From assembly GCF_006716425.1 (NCBI RefSeq), contig NZ_VFOZ01000001.1, forward strand, positions 6,014,001-6,078,000: a stretch of 64,000 nt of DNA, in the 5' to 3' direction. Below, one piece after another: positions 48,379-56,344 of this stretch; the first letter of the stretch is position 1, and each line of letters starts with the position of its first letter. The translations under genes and the position numbers were made by a program. The notes below the pieces were generated by a model that saw nothing but the letters and a program-made list of their open reading frames with translations, was not told the DNA's origin and made no database searches. The DNA comes from Actinoallomurus bryophytorum (GTDB lineage Bacteria; Actinomycetota; Actinomycetes; Streptosporangiales; Streptosporangiaceae).

Positions 48379-49041
48379 ATGACTTCAGTAGTGCGCACCG
48401 CGGGCTCGCACATGTACGACGAGCTCATCGCGGTACACACGATCATGCGCCGGGGCACGGTCCTGACAGCGGAGGCGTTCGCGCGGTTCGCCGACGCCGG
48501 CTCTGCCGGCGCGGTCGACGCCAAGACCCTGGTGAACACGGCGCGTTGGCTCGTCACCTTCGTCCATCATCACCACGCCAGTGAGGACGAGCTCTTCTGG
48601 CCGGTGCTGCGCGAGCTGTTCCCCGAGGCGTCCGGGAAGCTCGATGACCTGACCGCCGAACACGAGGCGCTCGACGCCGAGTTGCAGGCCTTGACCACGG
48701 CCATCGACGGGGTCGCCGCGGGGGAGCGGGCGGCTGCCGAGCGCGGTGCCTCTGCGGCAGCGAAGGTCCGTGACCTGCTGGCCGGGCACCTCGACGATGA
48801 AGAGCCGGCGCTCGTCGAGCTGTTCCCGCAGGTACCGGACGCGGAGATGATCAGGCTACGCAAGGCCATCGTCGACGGCGCGCCCCGCTCGGGGCCGGAC
48901 CTGCTGTTCGGGCTGCTGGAGGACCCGGACCGCCCGGCGGGCTACGGCGAGATGATGAGCGACCTCCCGGCCCCACTGCGCTGGCTGCGCCCGGTGCTGC
49001 TCAACCGCTACCGGTCACGCAAGAAGGCCCTCGGCGGCTGA
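48379..49041 (+). CDS. Hemerythrin-domain protein
   Basis: A 220-aa protein with a four-helix hemerythrin HHE fold: H in E-L-I-A-V-H-T-I-M-R-R-G, F-V-H-H-H-H-A-S-E-D-E-L-F-W-P (H and E ligands), L-T-A-E-H-E-A-L-D and A-G-H-L-D-D-E-E-P-A-L. It should bind a di-iron centre, sensing or handling oxygen, NO or iron. The C-terminal 60 residues form a conserved extension. Control by the divergent TetR gene is likely. Confidence 0.92.
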   Translation: MTSVVRTAGSHMYDELIAVHTIMRRGTVLTAEAFARFADAGSAGAVDAKTLVNTARWLVTFVHHHHASEDELFWPVLRELFPEASGKLDDLTAEHEALDAELQALTTAIDGVAAGERAAAERGASAAAKVRDLLAGHLDDEEPALVELFPQVPDAEMIRLRKAIVDGAPRSGPDLLFGLLEDPDRPAGYGEMMSDLPAPLRWLRPVLLNRYRSRKKALGG

Positions 49042-49392
49042 CCCCTGCCGGAGCACGCCGCGAGGCGCTCCGCCGCCCTTCGCGGGCGTCCTCGGCCGTC
49101 GCCGAAGCGACGCGGCCCCGTACACGGGGCCTGCGTGTGTGGCCGCAGGGCTGGGGTTCCGCCGCCCCGAATACGGTCGCGTCATAGACGCGAGCGGCGG
49201 AAACGCCCTGCTCGGCGCCCTCGTTCTCGCCGTGGGACGACTCGGCGAGGACGCTCCGTAAGCGGGTTCACGTGCGTGCCACACAGCCGAAGATCTTGAC
49301 GCGGCGCTCGTTTATGCGCAGTATCGGCCAGTAGTGCGCACAAATGAGCAGTCCGGCAACCCCACGGCCGGGCGGCTCCCGAACCCCGCGAG
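49042..49392. other. 350-bp intergenic region
   Basis: No confident gene. It contains the hairpin GGCCCCGT-AC-ACGGGGCC (49114-49131), a likely terminator for the hemerythrin gene. A GC-rich open stretch (about 49140-49260) lacks a start with ribosome site, and an AT-richer section near 49290-49340 may hold the GH31 promoter. Confidence 0.5.
49114..49131 (+). terminator. Hemerythrin gene terminator
   Basis: Perfect 8-bp GC stem with a 2-nt centre, 73 bp after the stop codon. Confidence 0.5.
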
Positions 49393-51435
49393 GTGATCGC
49401 GCTGAGATCCCGCCGACTATTCCTTCCCCTCGCTCTTCTTTCGCTGGCCGCCACGTCGTTCGCCGGTGGCGCCGGCGCGGCCTCGGCCGCCCCGCGTTTC
49501 ACGTATCACGACAGTGCCGGGTCCATCACGCTGACCGCCCCGGCGTACCAGGTCGTCATCGCCAAGCGGCACTTCCAGATCAGCGCCCGCCGGGCCGGCC
49601 GTACGGTGCTGAACACCACGAACACCGACGCCATCGACTTCACCGGGCCGAACGGCCAGGCCACCGCCACCGACGTACGCAAGGCCACCTGGTCCCACGG
49701 CGTACTGACCCTGAGCGTCGCCACCACCGACAAGTCGGCCACCCTCGCGGTGAAGGTGACCCCGTCAGCGGACCGCTACAAGGTGGAGAGCACGGTCCAG
49801 GGCGCGACGCCGACCGCCACCGGCATGCACTTCGCGATGGCCTCGGCCGGGCACTGGTACGGCCATGGCGAGGCGAGCACCGACGAGGGCGGCCCCTACA
49901 CGGACCAGCCGTGGCCGCTCGACTCCGGCAAGGTCGCCGACGACGCGTTCGGCCCGGCGTCGTACCAGATGGTCGACCCGTTCTGGTTCACCCAGTCGGC
50001 CGCGGGCATCTTCTTCGACACCCAGGACCTGATGAACGTCGACCTCGGCAAGAAGACCGCCGGCGTCGCGGGCATGGAGGTCACCGGCTCGCCGGGCTTC
50101 GCGGCCACGTTCTTCGTCGAGAAGACCCCCAAGGCCGTCTACGACGACTACATCGGCATCACGGGCAAGCCCGCCAAGAGCGACGCCGAGCCGTACCAGT
50201 ACGAGACGCCGCTGTGGAACTCCTGGGCGCAGTTCTACACGAACGTGGACCAGGCCGGCTTCCTGGACTACGTGCACCGTCTGCACGACGCCAAGGTCCC
50301 CGGGCACACGATGTCGCTGGACGACGGCTGGATGAGTCACTACGGCGACTTCACCTTCAACTCCAAGTTCCCCGACCCCAAGGCGATGTCGGACGAGGTG
50401 CACAACCTCGGGGACAAGTTCGGCCTCTGGGTGACGCTCTGGATCAACCTCGACGCGGACAACTACAAGGTGGCCGCGGACAAGGGATACCTGCTGAAGT
50501 CCAAGGACGACCCGTCCAAGCCGTGCACCGTCGACTGGTGGAACGGCAAGGCCGGCATCGTGGACCTGGGCAACCCTGACGCGCGCGCCTGGTACACCGG
50601 CCAGCTGCAGGCGCTCGAGAAGACCTATGGGGTGGACGGGTTCAAGTTCGACACCCGCTTCTACGACGAGACGTGCGCCCCCGCCCAGGGCTACACGGCC
50701 AACGACTACGTCAAGCTCGGCGCCCAGCTCACCGACGAGTTCGACCAGCAGGGTGTGGGCGTGCGCATCCACTGGACCGGCTCGCAGAAGTACGGCTTCG
50801 TGACCCGCGAGATCGACAAGGGCACGGACTGGACGTCCCTGCAGGCCGCCGTCCACCAGGACCTGGCCGTCTCCACGATCGGCTACCCGTTCGTGGAGAC
50901 CGACATGGTCGGCGGCTCGGAGGGCGGACCGCCGCCGTCCAAGGAGGTTCTCATCCGCTGGGCGCAGGCGGCCGCCGCCATGCCGCTCATCTACTCCTCG
51001 ACGTCACCGATCCGCGTCTACGACTACGTCAACAACAAGTGGATCGACTACGACCCGGACACGGTGAAGCTCTACAACAAGGCGCTGGACGTTCACAAGC
51101 GCCTGGCGCCGTACATCGAGAGGCAGGTGAAGGCCACGCTGCGGTCCGGTGATCCGATCATGCAGCCGCTGTTCTTCGACTTCCCGTCGGACAAGGCGTC
51201 GTACACGATCGGCGACGAGTGGCTGCTCGGCGACTCGCTGCTGACCGCGCCGGTGCTGTCGGAGGGCACGAGCCGCGACGTCCACCTGCCGCCGGGTGAG
51301 TGGTACGACGTGACCCGCGGCCGGACCGTACGGGGTGACCTGCACGCCTACCCGTCCGACCTGGGCACGCTGCCGCTCTTCGTACGGATGGGGACCCCCG
51401 ACACCAAGTCCCTGATCGCCGCCCTGCGCCACTAG
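49393..51435 (+). CDS. Secreted glycoside hydrolase family 31 enzyme
   Basis: The 680-aa product has a Sec signal peptide (about residues 1-33, ending A-S-A-A) and an N-terminal galactose-mutarotase-like beta domain. The (beta/alpha)8 catalytic domain has the nucleophile D420 in V-D-G-F-K-F-D, W-N-S-W-A-Q-F-Y and E-T-D-M-V-G-G, and the C-terminal beta domain has L-P-P-G-E-W-Y-D. GH31 covers alpha-glucosidases, alpha-xylosidases and related enzymes; specificity is unclear, and W-V-T-L-W-I-N resembles the fungal/bacterial glycan-trimming subgroup. GTG start with a weak ribosome site. A single gene with a strong terminator. Confidence 0.92.
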   Translation: MIALRSRRLFLPLALLSLAATSFAGGAGAASAAPRFTYHDSAGSITLTAPAYQVVIAKRHFQISARRAGRTVLNTTNTDAIDFTGPNGQATATDVRKATWSHGVLTLSVATTDKSATLAVKVTPSADRYKVESTVQGATPTATGMHFAMASAGHWYGHGEASTDEGGPYTDQPWPLDSGKVADDAFGPASYQMVDPFWFTQSAAGIFFDTQDLMNVDLGKKTAGVAGMEVTGSPGFAATFFVEKTPKAVYDDYIGITGKPAKSDAEPYQYETPLWNSWAQFYTNVDQAGFLDYVHRLHDAKVPGHTMSLDDGWMSHYGDFTFNSKFPDPKAMSDEVHNLGDKFGLWVTLWINLDADNYKVAADKGYLLKSKDDPSKPCTVDWWNGKAGIVDLGNPDARAWYTGQLQALEKTYGVDGFKFDTRFYDETCAPAQGYTANDYVKLGAQLTDEFDQQGVGVRIHWTGSQKYGFVTREIDKGTDWTSLQAAVHQDLAVSTIGYPFVETDMVGGSEGGPPPSKEVLIRWAQAAAAMPLIYSSTSPIRVYDYVNNKWIDYDPDTVKLYNKALDVHKRLAPYIERQVKATLRSGDPIMQPLFFDFPSDKASYTIGDEWLLGDSLLTAPVLSEGTSRDVHLPPGEWYDVTRGRTVRGDLHAYPSDLGTLPLFVRMGTPDTKSLIAALRH

Positions 51436-51443
51436 CGGGACGT

Positions 51444-51503
51444 GACGCGAACGCGCCCGGCACCGGCGGACGAAGGACCGCCGACGCCGGGCGCGTTCGC
51501 GTC
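51444..51503. terminator. Strong terminator after the GH31 gene
   Basis: A perfect 18-bp stem (GACGCGAACGCGCCCGGC at 51444-51461; complement at 51486-51503) encloses an inner CGGCGG/CCGCCG hairpin. It sits between convergent genes. Confidence 0.85.
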
Positions 51504-51572
51504 CGATCCACGCCGGGCACGCCATGGAGCAGGCGTGCGTTGGCTGCCGTGATCACGGCTGACGCCAACAGG

Positions 51573-52379
51573 TCAACGGGTTCCCCAGAGCAGCCGGCAC
51601 GCGTACGGCAGGACATACGTGCCGTCTGATCGCCTGTATTCACTCGTGAGGTCGCGAACCCTGTCGCGGGCCTGATGGGTGTGGTCATCGTCGAGTCCGG
51701 TGACCACCGCCTGCAGCATGGCCGGGCCGCCGGCGAGAGCCCACATGGCCTCCTCGTCGGCGAACTCGACGGGCCAGGTCCACAGGGAACTGTCGACCTT
51801 CGAGAACCCGGCCTGCCGCAGCCATGACTCCCGCCTTCCGGGCATCGCGAACTGCTCCATCCGCCGCATCGCCGCCGTCGCCTGCGGAGGAAGCCACTCA
51901 TCGACGGCCGAGGCGATCGCGTAGGTCAGGACGTTCTTGCTGGCGGCGTCCCACGTCGCCACGGCGAAGCCACCGTCCGGCCGCAACACCCGCGACATCT
52001 CACGTGCCTCGGCCATCGGATCGGCGAAGGAGAGGACCCCGAACCGGGACACCACGCAGTCGACCGAGGCGTCCGCGAGGTCAAGGTGCCGGCTGTCCAT
52101 CACGGCGAACCGGGTGTCGGCCAGGCCCTTGGCCTCCGCTTTGCGCCGGGCGGCTCCCACCATCGGCTCGGCGCTGTCGACACCGATCAGGTGGGTTCCG
52201 GGTCGGTGCTCCGCGAGGGTGAGCCCGGGCTCCCCCGTGCCACACGCGATGTCCAAGACGGTCGTGCCGTGCCCAAGCGGCGGAACGTGTTCGAGAATTC
52301 CGGTCGTCGCCCCCGCCATCAAGGGCTGGACCTGATCGAAGTTGTTCACGAGGCTGTCGAAGTCGAACGCGGAGGGCAT
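51573..52379 (-). CDS. Class I SAM-dependent methyltransferase (UbiE/Coq5-like)
   Basis: The protein (268 aa) has motif I V-L-D-I-A-C-G-T-G-E-P-G (about 41-52), acidic beta-2 end V-D-S-A-E-P-M, V-S-R-F-G-V-L-S-F-A-D-P and V-L-R-P-D-G-G-F-A-V-A-T-W-D. The acceptor is unknown. It converges on the GH31 gene and diverges from the hypothetical gene at 52600; the 220-bp gap upstream shows no gene. Confidence 0.92.
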   Translation of the reverse strand: MPSAFDFDSLVNNFDQVQPLMAGATTGILEHVPPLGHGTTVLDIACGTGEPGLTLAEHRPGTHLIGVDSAEPMVGAARRKAEAKGLADTRFAVMDSRHLDLADASVDCVVSRFGVLSFADPMAEAREMSRVLRPDGGFAVATWDAASKNVLTYAIASAVDEWLPPQATAAMRRMEQFAMPGRRESWLRQAGFSKVDSSLWTWPVEFADEEAMWALAGGPAMLQAVVTGLDDDHTHQARDRVRDLTSEYRRSDGTYVLPYACRLLWGTR

Positions 52380-52599
52380 GAGACTCCCAAGGTAGATCGT
52401 CTAAGCCGGGATGTTATTGACATCGTGGCCTAGTTCCGGCCTTCGACGCGGAGTTCCTCGGTGTGTTGTCCGGGTCTCACGGTGGCGTGCCGTGAGGCGG
52501 TCACCGGCGATGGCGGTCGGCTGTGAGAGAACAACCGCCGGGCGGGGCCGGTGATCGCGTTGACTGTGCGGTACGCGACCACCTCGGCGGGAGGAACAC

Positions 52600-53181
52600 A
52601 TGGGCGAGCATGAGGCCCTCTGGATCGACCGGGAGTACGACCGGGGACGCGCTGCCGACGGGTTGAGCCGCTACGCCGAACTCGTACGGGACAACGTCGC
52701 GGCGTTCGACGGATCGTGGGGCGACATCGCCCCGGTGACCTTCGCCTGCGCCGCGTGGCGGCTGGCCGTCACTCCGTCGCCCCCGTGCGTGCGCCGGCAC
52801 CGGCGGATCCTGTCCGTCGCCTGCGACCGCAACCCCTGGGACGGCACCCTGACAGCCCACGCCCTGCTCGTGTCACCGCTTCCCGCCCAGCTCACCGCCT
52901 CACGGGAATGGTGGCGGGACCGCGGCTGGCGTGACTGGCCGCAGACCTTCGGCCAGTACCTCGAACCCACCGACCAGGACCTGACCCGCAGCCCCTTCCT
53001 GCGGACCACCTTGCTCATTGACACGCCCGTGCCGCTCGGCGCGCTCCCGCCGGCACCCGGCGGCCCATCCGACACCCTGGCCGACACCGCCCGCCTCGCG
53101 GTGGCGGTCCTGGTCAAAGAGCTCAACGAGCTGCTCAACCCGATCATCCGCCGGCTCGAGACCGCCCCGGCACCAGGTTGA
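52600..53181 (+). CDS. Hypothetical cytoplasmic protein, 193 aa
   Basis: I recognise no family. The ATG at 52600 follows GGGAGGAACAC. The N-terminal half has Y-D-R-G-R-A-A-D-G-L-S-R-Y and V-T-F-A-C-A-A-W-R-L-A-V-T; the middle is Trp/Arg-rich (E-W-W-R-D-R-G-W-R-D-W-P); and the C-terminus is a long Leu-rich helix (V-L-V-K-E-L-N-E-L-L-N-P-I-I-R-R-L). No signal peptide or membrane segment. Codon bias is normal, so it is a real gene. Confidence 0.78.
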   Translation: MGEHEALWIDREYDRGRAADGLSRYAELVRDNVAAFDGSWGDIAPVTFACAAWRLAVTPSPPCVRRHRRILSVACDRNPWDGTLTAHALLVSPLPAQLTASREWWRDRGWRDWPQTFGQYLEPTDQDLTRSPFLRTTLLIDTPVPLGALPPAPGGPSDTLADTARLAVAVLVKELNELLNPIIRRLETAPAPG

Positions 53182-53255
53182 GCGCCACACGCGGCGCACG
53201 GTGAGACCTGACGCCCCGCCCGTGGATCCGCAGGTGCTGACTCCGAAGGCGCCGG

Positions 53256-53819
53256 TCAGGCGAGCAGCGCGCGTACGGCGTCGATCACTACCTGGCGGCG
53301 GTGGGCGCGGGTGTGACGGCTCACCAGCGCGTTGTACTCCGGGGTCATCGACGTCCACATCGACGCGATCGTGAGGACGAGCGCGAGCAGGTCGTCGGCC
53401 GCTACGGCGGCCGGGAGCGCCCCCGAACGCTGGGACGAGGCGATGGCCTCGACCTTGGCGCGGTTGCTCGCCACCACGATCTCCAGCGGTGAGTCCGTCT
53501 CGGCGCGTTCGAGGCGGTACCAGGTGGCGAGCCGCTGCACCTCCGGGTGGTCCTCGTAGCCGTCGAACAGCCGGGCGGCGTAGCCGGGCAGGTCCAGGGG
53601 ATCGATCGGCACCTCGCGGACGGTGCGGACGACGAGCTCGTGGAAGACGGCGTCGAACAGGGCGTCCTTGCTGCCGAAGTAGTGGTAGATCTGCGCCTTG
53701 TTGGACCGGGCCGCGGCGGCGATCCGGTCCACGCGCGCGCCGGCGATGCCGTACGCGGCGAACTCCTGGCTCGCCGCGTCCAGAAGCCGGCGCCTCGTCG
53801 CCTCCGCGTCACCTGCCAT
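53256..53819 (-). CDS. TetR family repressor
   Basis: The product (187 aa from the ATG at 53819) has the head L-L-D-A-A-S-Q-E-F-A-A-Y-G-I-A-G-A-R-V-D-R-I-A and S-N-K-A-Q-I-Y-H-Y-F-G-S-K-D-A-L (residues 12-55), and a TetR_C_28-like sensor domain. It diverges from an SDR gene; two related operator copies lie between them. Confidence 0.93.
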   Translation of the reverse strand: MAGDAEATRRRLLDAASQEFAAYGIAGARVDRIAAAARSNKAQIYHYFGSKDALFDAVFHELVVRTVREVPIDPLDLPGYAARLFDGYEDHPEVQRLATWYRLERAETDSPLEIVVASNRAKVEAIASSQRSGALPAAVAADDLLALVLTIASMWTSMTPEYNALVSRHTRAHRRQVVIDAVRALLA

Positions 53820-53839
53820 GGGCGACAGCGTACCGCCGG

Positions 53840-53889
53840 CTAACCGGTTAGTTGACAGATGAGGTACCGTCAATCAACTAACCATTTAG
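53840..53889. promoter_or_regulatory. Two TetR operator copies between TetR and SDR genes
   Basis: CTAACCGGTTAG (53840-53851, perfect palindrome) and CTAACCATTTAG (53878-53889, same half-sites) are 38 bp apart. TTGACA (53853-53858) beside the first copy is a -35 candidate for the SDR gene, so a bound repressor would block it. Confidence 0.75.
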
Positions 53890-53909
53890 TCGAAGCGAAA
53901 GGCGAGAAC

Positions 53910-54770
53910 ATGAGCAAGGTCTTCCTCGTCACCGGAACCTCACGCGGCCTCGGGCGAGAGATCGCCGAAGCGGTCCTCGCGGAAGGGCACGCCCTCGTCG
54001 CCACCGCCCGCAGGCCTAACCTGCCCGGTGAGCTGGTCGCGAGGTACGGCGAAAGGCTCCGCCAGGTCCCCCTCGACGTCACCGACCCGCAGGCCGCCGA
54101 GGCCGCCGTACGCACCGCGGTGGAGGAGTTCGGCCGCCTCGACGTGGTCGTGAACAACGCCGGCTACGCCGATCTGGCCTCCGTCGAGGACGTCACCGCC
54201 GAGGACTTCCGCGCGCAGATCGACACCAATCTTCTCGGCGTCGTCAACGTGACCAAGGCCGCCCTGCCGGTGCTGCGTGAGCAGGGTTCGGGTCACATCA
54301 TCCAGGTCTCCTCGGTCGGCGGCCGGGTCACGACCGTGGGCCTGTCCGCCTACCAGGCCGCGAAGTGGGCCGTCGGCGGGTTCTCCGAGGTGCTCGCCCA
54401 GGAGGTCGGGCCGCTCGGCATCAAGGTCACCGTGCTGGAGCCCGGCGGGATGCGTACGGACTGGGCCGGGTCCTCGATGTCGATCCCCCCGGTCAGCGAG
54501 CCGTACCGGAAGACCGTCGGCGCGCTGGCCGAACGATTCGCCGAAGGCGGGATGGCCGCGGCGGGCGATCCGGCCAGGGTCGCCGAGGTCGTGCTGAAGG
54601 TCGCCGGCCTGGACGAGCCTCCGCTGCGGCTGCTGCTGGGCAGCGACGCCGTACGCTACGCCGCCGCGGTCGAACGGGCACGCGCCGAGAGCGACGCCCG
54701 CTGGCGCGACCTCAGCCTGTCCACCGACCACGACGCCGCGACCGAGGCCGAGCTGAAGCCCCTGGGCTGA
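53910..54770 (+). CDS. SDR family oxidoreductase
   Basis: A 286-aa classical SDR: T-G-T-S-R-G-L-G cofactor loop (about 8-15), N-N-A-G-Y, catalytic S in V-S-S-V-G-G and Y-Q-A-A-K (YxxxK), L-E-P-G-G-M-R-T-D-W. The C-terminal extension resembles the group often controlled by a divergent TetR. Substrate unknown. Confidence 0.92.
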   Translation: MSKVFLVTGTSRGLGREIAEAVLAEGHALVATARRPNLPGELVARYGERLRQVPLDVTDPQAAEAAVRTAVEEFGRLDVVVNNAGYADLASVEDVTAEDFRAQIDTNLLGVVNVTKAALPVLREQGSGHIIQVSSVGGRVTTVGLSAYQAAKWAVGGFSEVLAQEVGPLGIKVTVLEPGGMRTDWAGSSMSIPPVSEPYRKTVGALAERFAEGGMAAAGDPARVAEVVLKVAGLDEPPLRLLLGSDAVRYAAAVERARAESDARWRDLSLSTDHDAATEAELKPLG

Positions 54771-54898
54771 GCCGGCCGGCATCACAGCTTCGCAGGTCCG
54801 TGGCGTTATCCCCCGCGATCACGGGGAATGATCGCCAGGAAAAGATTGGGCAGCAGTTTCCCCCCGGTGCCCATGTCGTCGGTAGCGGGGGGTAGGCA

Positions 54899-56344
54899 GT
54901 GTTGATCGGGACTGGACGCCGCGGCGCAGGCGTCGCGGCGATCGCGCTCGGCGGTCTGGCCGCGGGCGTCATCGCCGGATGCGCAGAGCATTCTCACAAG
55001 ACACACGCGATCTCCAAGGCGACGGCGGTCGTGCCGGTGTCGAACGAGGTCCATGGCTACGTCTCCAAGGTCTGGCCGGACGCCGGGCGCATCTGGCCCG
55101 GCGTCGTCCTGAAGGACCGGCGGGTCATCATCGGCGACGGGAAGGTCGCGCGGCTGGTGACGGTCGAGGGCGTGAAGAACCTCGGCGCCGCCGACCTGAC
55201 GCGGCACAGGGTCACGATCCCGGCCTCCGGGTCGCTCTACACCAGCTGGGACGGGCACCCCGCCGTCGTGATCAACAGTGCCGACCCGGCGTACGCCGAC
55301 GAGGCCAAGAACGAGCACGCGAGCCTGTCGCAGATCCTGTTCGGCGCCGCGACCGACGAGCTGTTCCATTCGTGGCAGCAGCGCGGAAAGCCCCTTGACC
55401 AGCACCAGCTGCGGGGCACCGAGTATCCGCTCGCCGTCACGCCACGGCTGTACCGCGCCATGCTGTACGACGACGTGGTCGCGGCCTACCACGATCCCCA
55501 GCAGAAGAAGCAGCGGCTCGCCAACGCCTCGTACTGGTACTCGCGGTGGCAGAAGGAGTACCCCGACGAGGCCAAGCGCGCCGCGGCCACCGATGCCGCG
55601 GAGGGCGCGGCCGGCTACTTCGACGCCGTCGCCGCGGCCATGGCCGAGGGCGCCGACCGTAAGGACCCCGGCGACCTGCGGGAGCACGTGTCGTACGCGC
55701 CGCTCGACCAGGGCCTGGACCCGCGGCACCTGACCGTCGACGGCGAGGCCGCGCCGCTGGGCGCCCTTTCCGGTCTGCTGCTGGACGAGAACAAGAAGGA
55801 CGAGAACAAGAAGGGGAAGAAGGCCGAGCAGCCCTGGCAGCGGCAGGTCACCCAGGGTGGCCAGACCCCGCTCGGGCTCCTGCTGCAGGGTGTCGCCCCG
55901 GCCGCCGAACAACCGTCGGACGATCTGCGCCAGGGCATCCAGGACGTGCTCGCAAAGCAGAACAGCGACCTGATCCCGCGCTTCAACCCGCTGGTCAGGG
56001 CCTACAACGACCACGGGGACAAGCTGCTGCTCGTCCCGCTGGAGTCGGCCACCGGAGACCTGGACACCGGCGGCTACTACACGACCAAGGACGTGCCGTA
56101 CGCGATGCTGGCGCGGCTCACGGGGACCTTCCAGTTCCCGAGCGGGAAGCTCAAGGCGAACGAGGCGTCCGTGCTCACCGGCGCGATCCGCGGCCGGCAG
56201 TACGTGATCGTGCCGCTCGACACGGAGCACAAGGACACCCGGCTGTCCGACGGCCGGCTCCGGCTCGACACCGGGCCGCTGGTCGGGACGTTCCGGGTGA
56301 AGGCCCAGAAGATGGCGGGACGCGACGGCCTCGTGGCCCACTAG
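54899..56344 (+). CDS. Large lipoprotein of unknown function
   Basis: A 481-aa product. GTG start after a G-rich ribosome site; signal peptide with lipobox G-V-I-A-G-C (lipid-carrying Cys about 28). The mature protein has a beta-rich start, a helical middle (A-T-D-E-L-F-H-S-W-Q-Q-R-G, then Y-W-Y-S-R-W-Q-K-E-Y-P), a Lys/Glu/Asp linker (L-D-E-N-K-K-D-E-N-K-K-G) around residues 295-310, and a C-terminal beta domain. I recognise no family. The stop codon overlaps that of the convergent channel-like gene by 4 bp. Confidence 0.82.
   Translation: MLIGTGRRGAGVAAIALGGLAAGVIAGCAEHSHKTHAISKATAVVPVSNEVHGYVSKVWPDAGRIWPGVVLKDRRVIIGDGKVARLVTVEGVKNLGAADLTRHRVTIPASGSLYTSWDGHPAVVINSADPAYADEAKNEHASLSQILFGAATDELFHSWQQRGKPLDQHQLRGTEYPLAVTPRLYRAMLYDDVVAAYHDPQQKKQRLANASYWYSRWQKEYPDEAKRAAATDAAEGAAGYFDAVAAAMAEGADRKDPGDLREHVSYAPLDQGLDPRHLTVDGEAAPLGALSGLLLDENKKDENKKGKKAEQPWQRQVTQGGQTPLGLLLQGVAPAAEQPSDDLRQGIQDVLAKQNSDLIPRFNPLVRAYNDHGDKLLLVPLESATGDLDTGGYYTTKDVPYAMLARLTGTFQFPSGKLKANEASVLTGAIRGRQYVIVPLDTEHKDTRLSDGRLRLDTGPLVGTFRVKAQKMAGRDGLVAH

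Noticed and set aside
49140-49260. Possible small gene (frame with R-R-P-E-Y-G-R-V-I-D)
   Set aside because: Open stretch without a start codon preceded by a ribosome site; too short to trust.
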